A stretch of DNA of 8,106 bases from JAUXEH01 sp965602945 (GTDB lineage: Bacteria; Acidobacteriota; Aminicenantia; Aminicenantales; Aminicenantaceae), in NCBI GenBank assembly GCA_965602945.1, contig CBFDBC010000176.1:1-8106 (forward strand). Direction: 5' to 3'. Shown one piece after another: positions 6,485 through 8,106 of this stretch (position 1 is its first letter; every line of letters begins with the position of its first letter). The notes beneath the pieces were generated by a model. It had not been told where the DNA came from. It saw nothing but the letters and a program-made list of their open reading frames with translations, and made no database searches. The position numbers and the translations under genes are program-made.

Positions 6485-8106
6485 GTGAGAAAGACCAACT
6501 TCTATATCATCACTTTTGTCAGTATGCTCTTCCTGCTGGGATCGTTTGCCTCCGCTCAGGATTTTGGCTCGATCACCGGTTCGGTAAAGGACGCGGAGGG
6601 CGCCCCTCTACCTGGGGTGTCCGTCACCCTGAATGGAGCCAAGATCGCACCCATGACCGTGGTTTCGACCGCGGCTGGTAATTTCCGTTTTCTGAACCTT
6701 CCTGTGGCCGGCGACTACAATCTCAAATTCGAACTAGATGGTTTCTCCACCTATAACCACGAGATGCTGGTCGTATCATACGGGAAGGACCTGGATCTGG
6801 ACATTATCATGGAAGTAGCGGAGCTCAGCGAGGAGATCACTGTCGTCGGACAGGCGCCCACCATAGACACCAAACGGACTCAGGTCGGCGTCAATATCAC
6901 CAAGGAGATGCTCATGCAGCTGCCCACGGCGCGCAATCCGTGGGTGATCATGGAGATGATCCCCGGCATGCTGGTGGACCGCATGGACGTCGGCGGCAAC
7001 GAAGGCGGCCAGCAGTCAAACTACTGGGGGCAGGGATCCAAGGACACGGACAACACCTGGAACGTGGATGGGGCCAACATCACCGACAACTCGGCCCTGG
7101 GCGCGGCCCCGGCCTACCTCAACATGGCCAGCTACGAAGAGGTCACCATCAACTATGGCAACAACGACGTCAAGGCCCAGACGGGCGGCGTCCAGATCAA
7201 CCTGGTGACCAAGCGGGGCGGGAACAACCACTCGGGGACCTTTTACCTGGACCTGATCCGCAACGCCTGGCAGTCGGACAATGTGTCTCAGGACCTGAAG
7301 GACATAGGGTACTCCGCCGGCGGCATCAACCGGCTCTATCTCTACGGCGCCAACTTCGGGGGCCCCATCGCCCGTGACCGCGCCTGGTTCTACGGCTCAT
7401 GGGGCGTCCAGGACATCGACAAGCTCACCCTGGCCGGCACCTCGGACAAGACCTGGCTGGCCTCGGGTTACGGCCGGCTCGATTTTCAGATCACACCCAC
7501 GACCCGCGCCAACGCCTTCATCTCCTACGACAACAAGCAGAAGTGGGGGCGGACCTGGCTGGGAGCCACCCAGCAGGACGCCGGTTCCTCCTGGAACCAG
7601 GGAGGCCCCGGCTACATCTACAAGGGCGAGATCGAACAGTCCGTAGGCAGCAACCTCTACCTCGACGCCAAGGTCATGTACACCGACGGCGGGTTCGAGC
7701 TGGATCCCCTCAAGCCCCACACGGCTGACGGCTCCGGCGAGTACCTGGTCTGGGAGCGTTATCCCAGCCTCTACATGTCGGGGACACCGGACCACTATTT
7801 CACGAACCGGGACTCGCTCAACTTCAACCTGAGCGGCAACTACTTCCTGGAGAATCTTGCCGGCGCGGCCCACGAGTTCAAGTTCGGCGTGGACTACCAG
7901 AACGCCGTGACCGACACCACCGACCGCTACGAGGCCAACATGCACCTCAACTACTGGGGCCCGAGCGAGCTCCTCCCCACAGGCGAGGAGTGGGAAGCCT
8001 GGGTCACTCGCGATTACATCGCCAACTATGCCTTCCGCCGCTACTCGGCCTACCTGCAGGACACCATGACCTTCGGCCGTTTCGCCGTCAATCTGGGCCT
8101 GCGCTA
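6485..8106 (+). CDS. TonB-dependent receptor with CarboxypepD_reg domain (Oar-like), 3' truncated
   Basis: Open from GTG 6485 to the window end, 540 codons visible without a stop. GGAGG at 6475-6479 sits 5 nt before the GTG. Residues 1-24 are a signal peptide (MRK, hydrophobic core, cut after SFASA before QD). A carboxypeptidase-regulatory-like beta-sandwich follows (about 28-110, starting GSITGSVKDAEGAPLPGVSV). A TonB-box-like EEITVVGQAP is near 116-125, and a plug domain spans about 130-240 (LPTARNPWVIMEMIPG; WNVDGANITDNSA; GGVQINLVTKRGGNNHSGTFY). Then comes the start of the outer-membrane beta barrel with alternating aromatic strands. Full-length members usually run to roughly 900-1,100 aa, so about half is missing. 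Such receptors import large substrates (glycans, peptides, chelates) using TonB-ExbBD energy; the substrate is not readable here, and no SusD partner gene is visible in the window. Expression probably depends on the sigma-54 promoter and leader upstream. Confidence 0.92.
   Translation, partial: MRKTNFYIITFVSMLFLLGSFASAQDFGSITGSVKDAEGAPLPGVSVTLNGAKIAPMTVVSTAAGNFRFLNLPVAGDYNLKFELDGFSTYNHEMLVVSYGKDLDLDIIMEVAELSEEITVVGQAPTIDTKRTQVGVNITKEMLMQLPTARNPWVIMEMIPGMLVDRMDVGGNEGGQQSNYWGQGSKDTDNTWNVDGANITDNSALGAAPAYLNMASYEEVTINYGNNDVKAQTGGVQINLVTKRGGNNHSGTFYLDLIRNAWQSDNVSQDLKDIGYSAGGINRLYLYGANFGGPIARDRAWFYGSWGVQDIDKLTLAGTSDKTWLASGYGRLDFQITPTTRANAFISYDNKQKWGRTWLGATQQDAGSSWNQGGPGYIYKGEIEQSVGSNLYLDAKVMYTDGGFELDPLKPHTADGSGEYLVWERYPSLYMSGTPDHYFTNRDSLNFNLSGNYFLENLAGAAHEFKFGVDYQNAVTDTTDRYEANMHLNYWGPSELLPTGEEWEAWVTRDYIANYAFRRYSAYLQDTMTFGRFAVNLGLR

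Overview
The window carries plus-strand genes of a Gram-negative bacterium. It has an outer-membrane TonB-dependent receptor with an N-terminal carboxypeptidase-regulatory domain, a two-module MacB/FtsX-type permease, multi-PAS sensing and sigma-54 control. This mix, with GC-rich coding sequence and long AT-rich intergenic gaps, resembles Acidobacteriota/Aminicenantota-type or neighbouring phyla. That placement comes from gene style only and is tentative.

Layout: (1) positions 2-1141 hold the 3' half of an ABC transporter permease, cut by the window start. (2) 1236-2942 encodes a three-PAS, LuxR-type HTH one-component regulator. (3) 2943-3316 is a gene-free stretch with a cluster of three 7-bp half-sites directly after the PAS gene, a G-rich foldable segment and an AT-rich probable promoter. 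(4) 3317-3793 encodes a TerB-family protein. Thirteen bases later, 3807-5687 encodes a sigma-54 enhancer-binding protein (EBP) with order FHA-GAF-AAA+-Fis HTH; the two look like an operon. (5) 5688-6484 is an 800-bp intergenic region: a dyad-rich GC part with a doubtful minus-strand reading frame, then an AT-rich regulatory part. (6) 6485-8106 is the 5' portion of a large CarboxypepD_reg/TonB-plug receptor that runs off the window.

The most informative part is the control region before the receptor gene. It holds a -24/-12 sigma-54 promoter with the exact GG-N10-GC spacing (6247-6263). Upstream are two near-identical 17-bp palindromes centred near -81 and -173, where enhancer sites for an EBP normally lie. 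Downstream is a leader of about 210 nt with three stable hairpins and an orphan perfect Shine-Dalgarno sequence. The EBP gene just upstream has an intact GAFTGA loop and a Fis-type HTH, so the simplest model is a local circuit. In it, a phosphothreonine (FHA) and/or small-molecule (GAF) signal acts through the EBP on sigma-54 RNA polymerase to switch on the outer-membrane receptor. The TerB-family partner may take part in sensing. This model is inference from motif positions; no direct regulatory link is shown.
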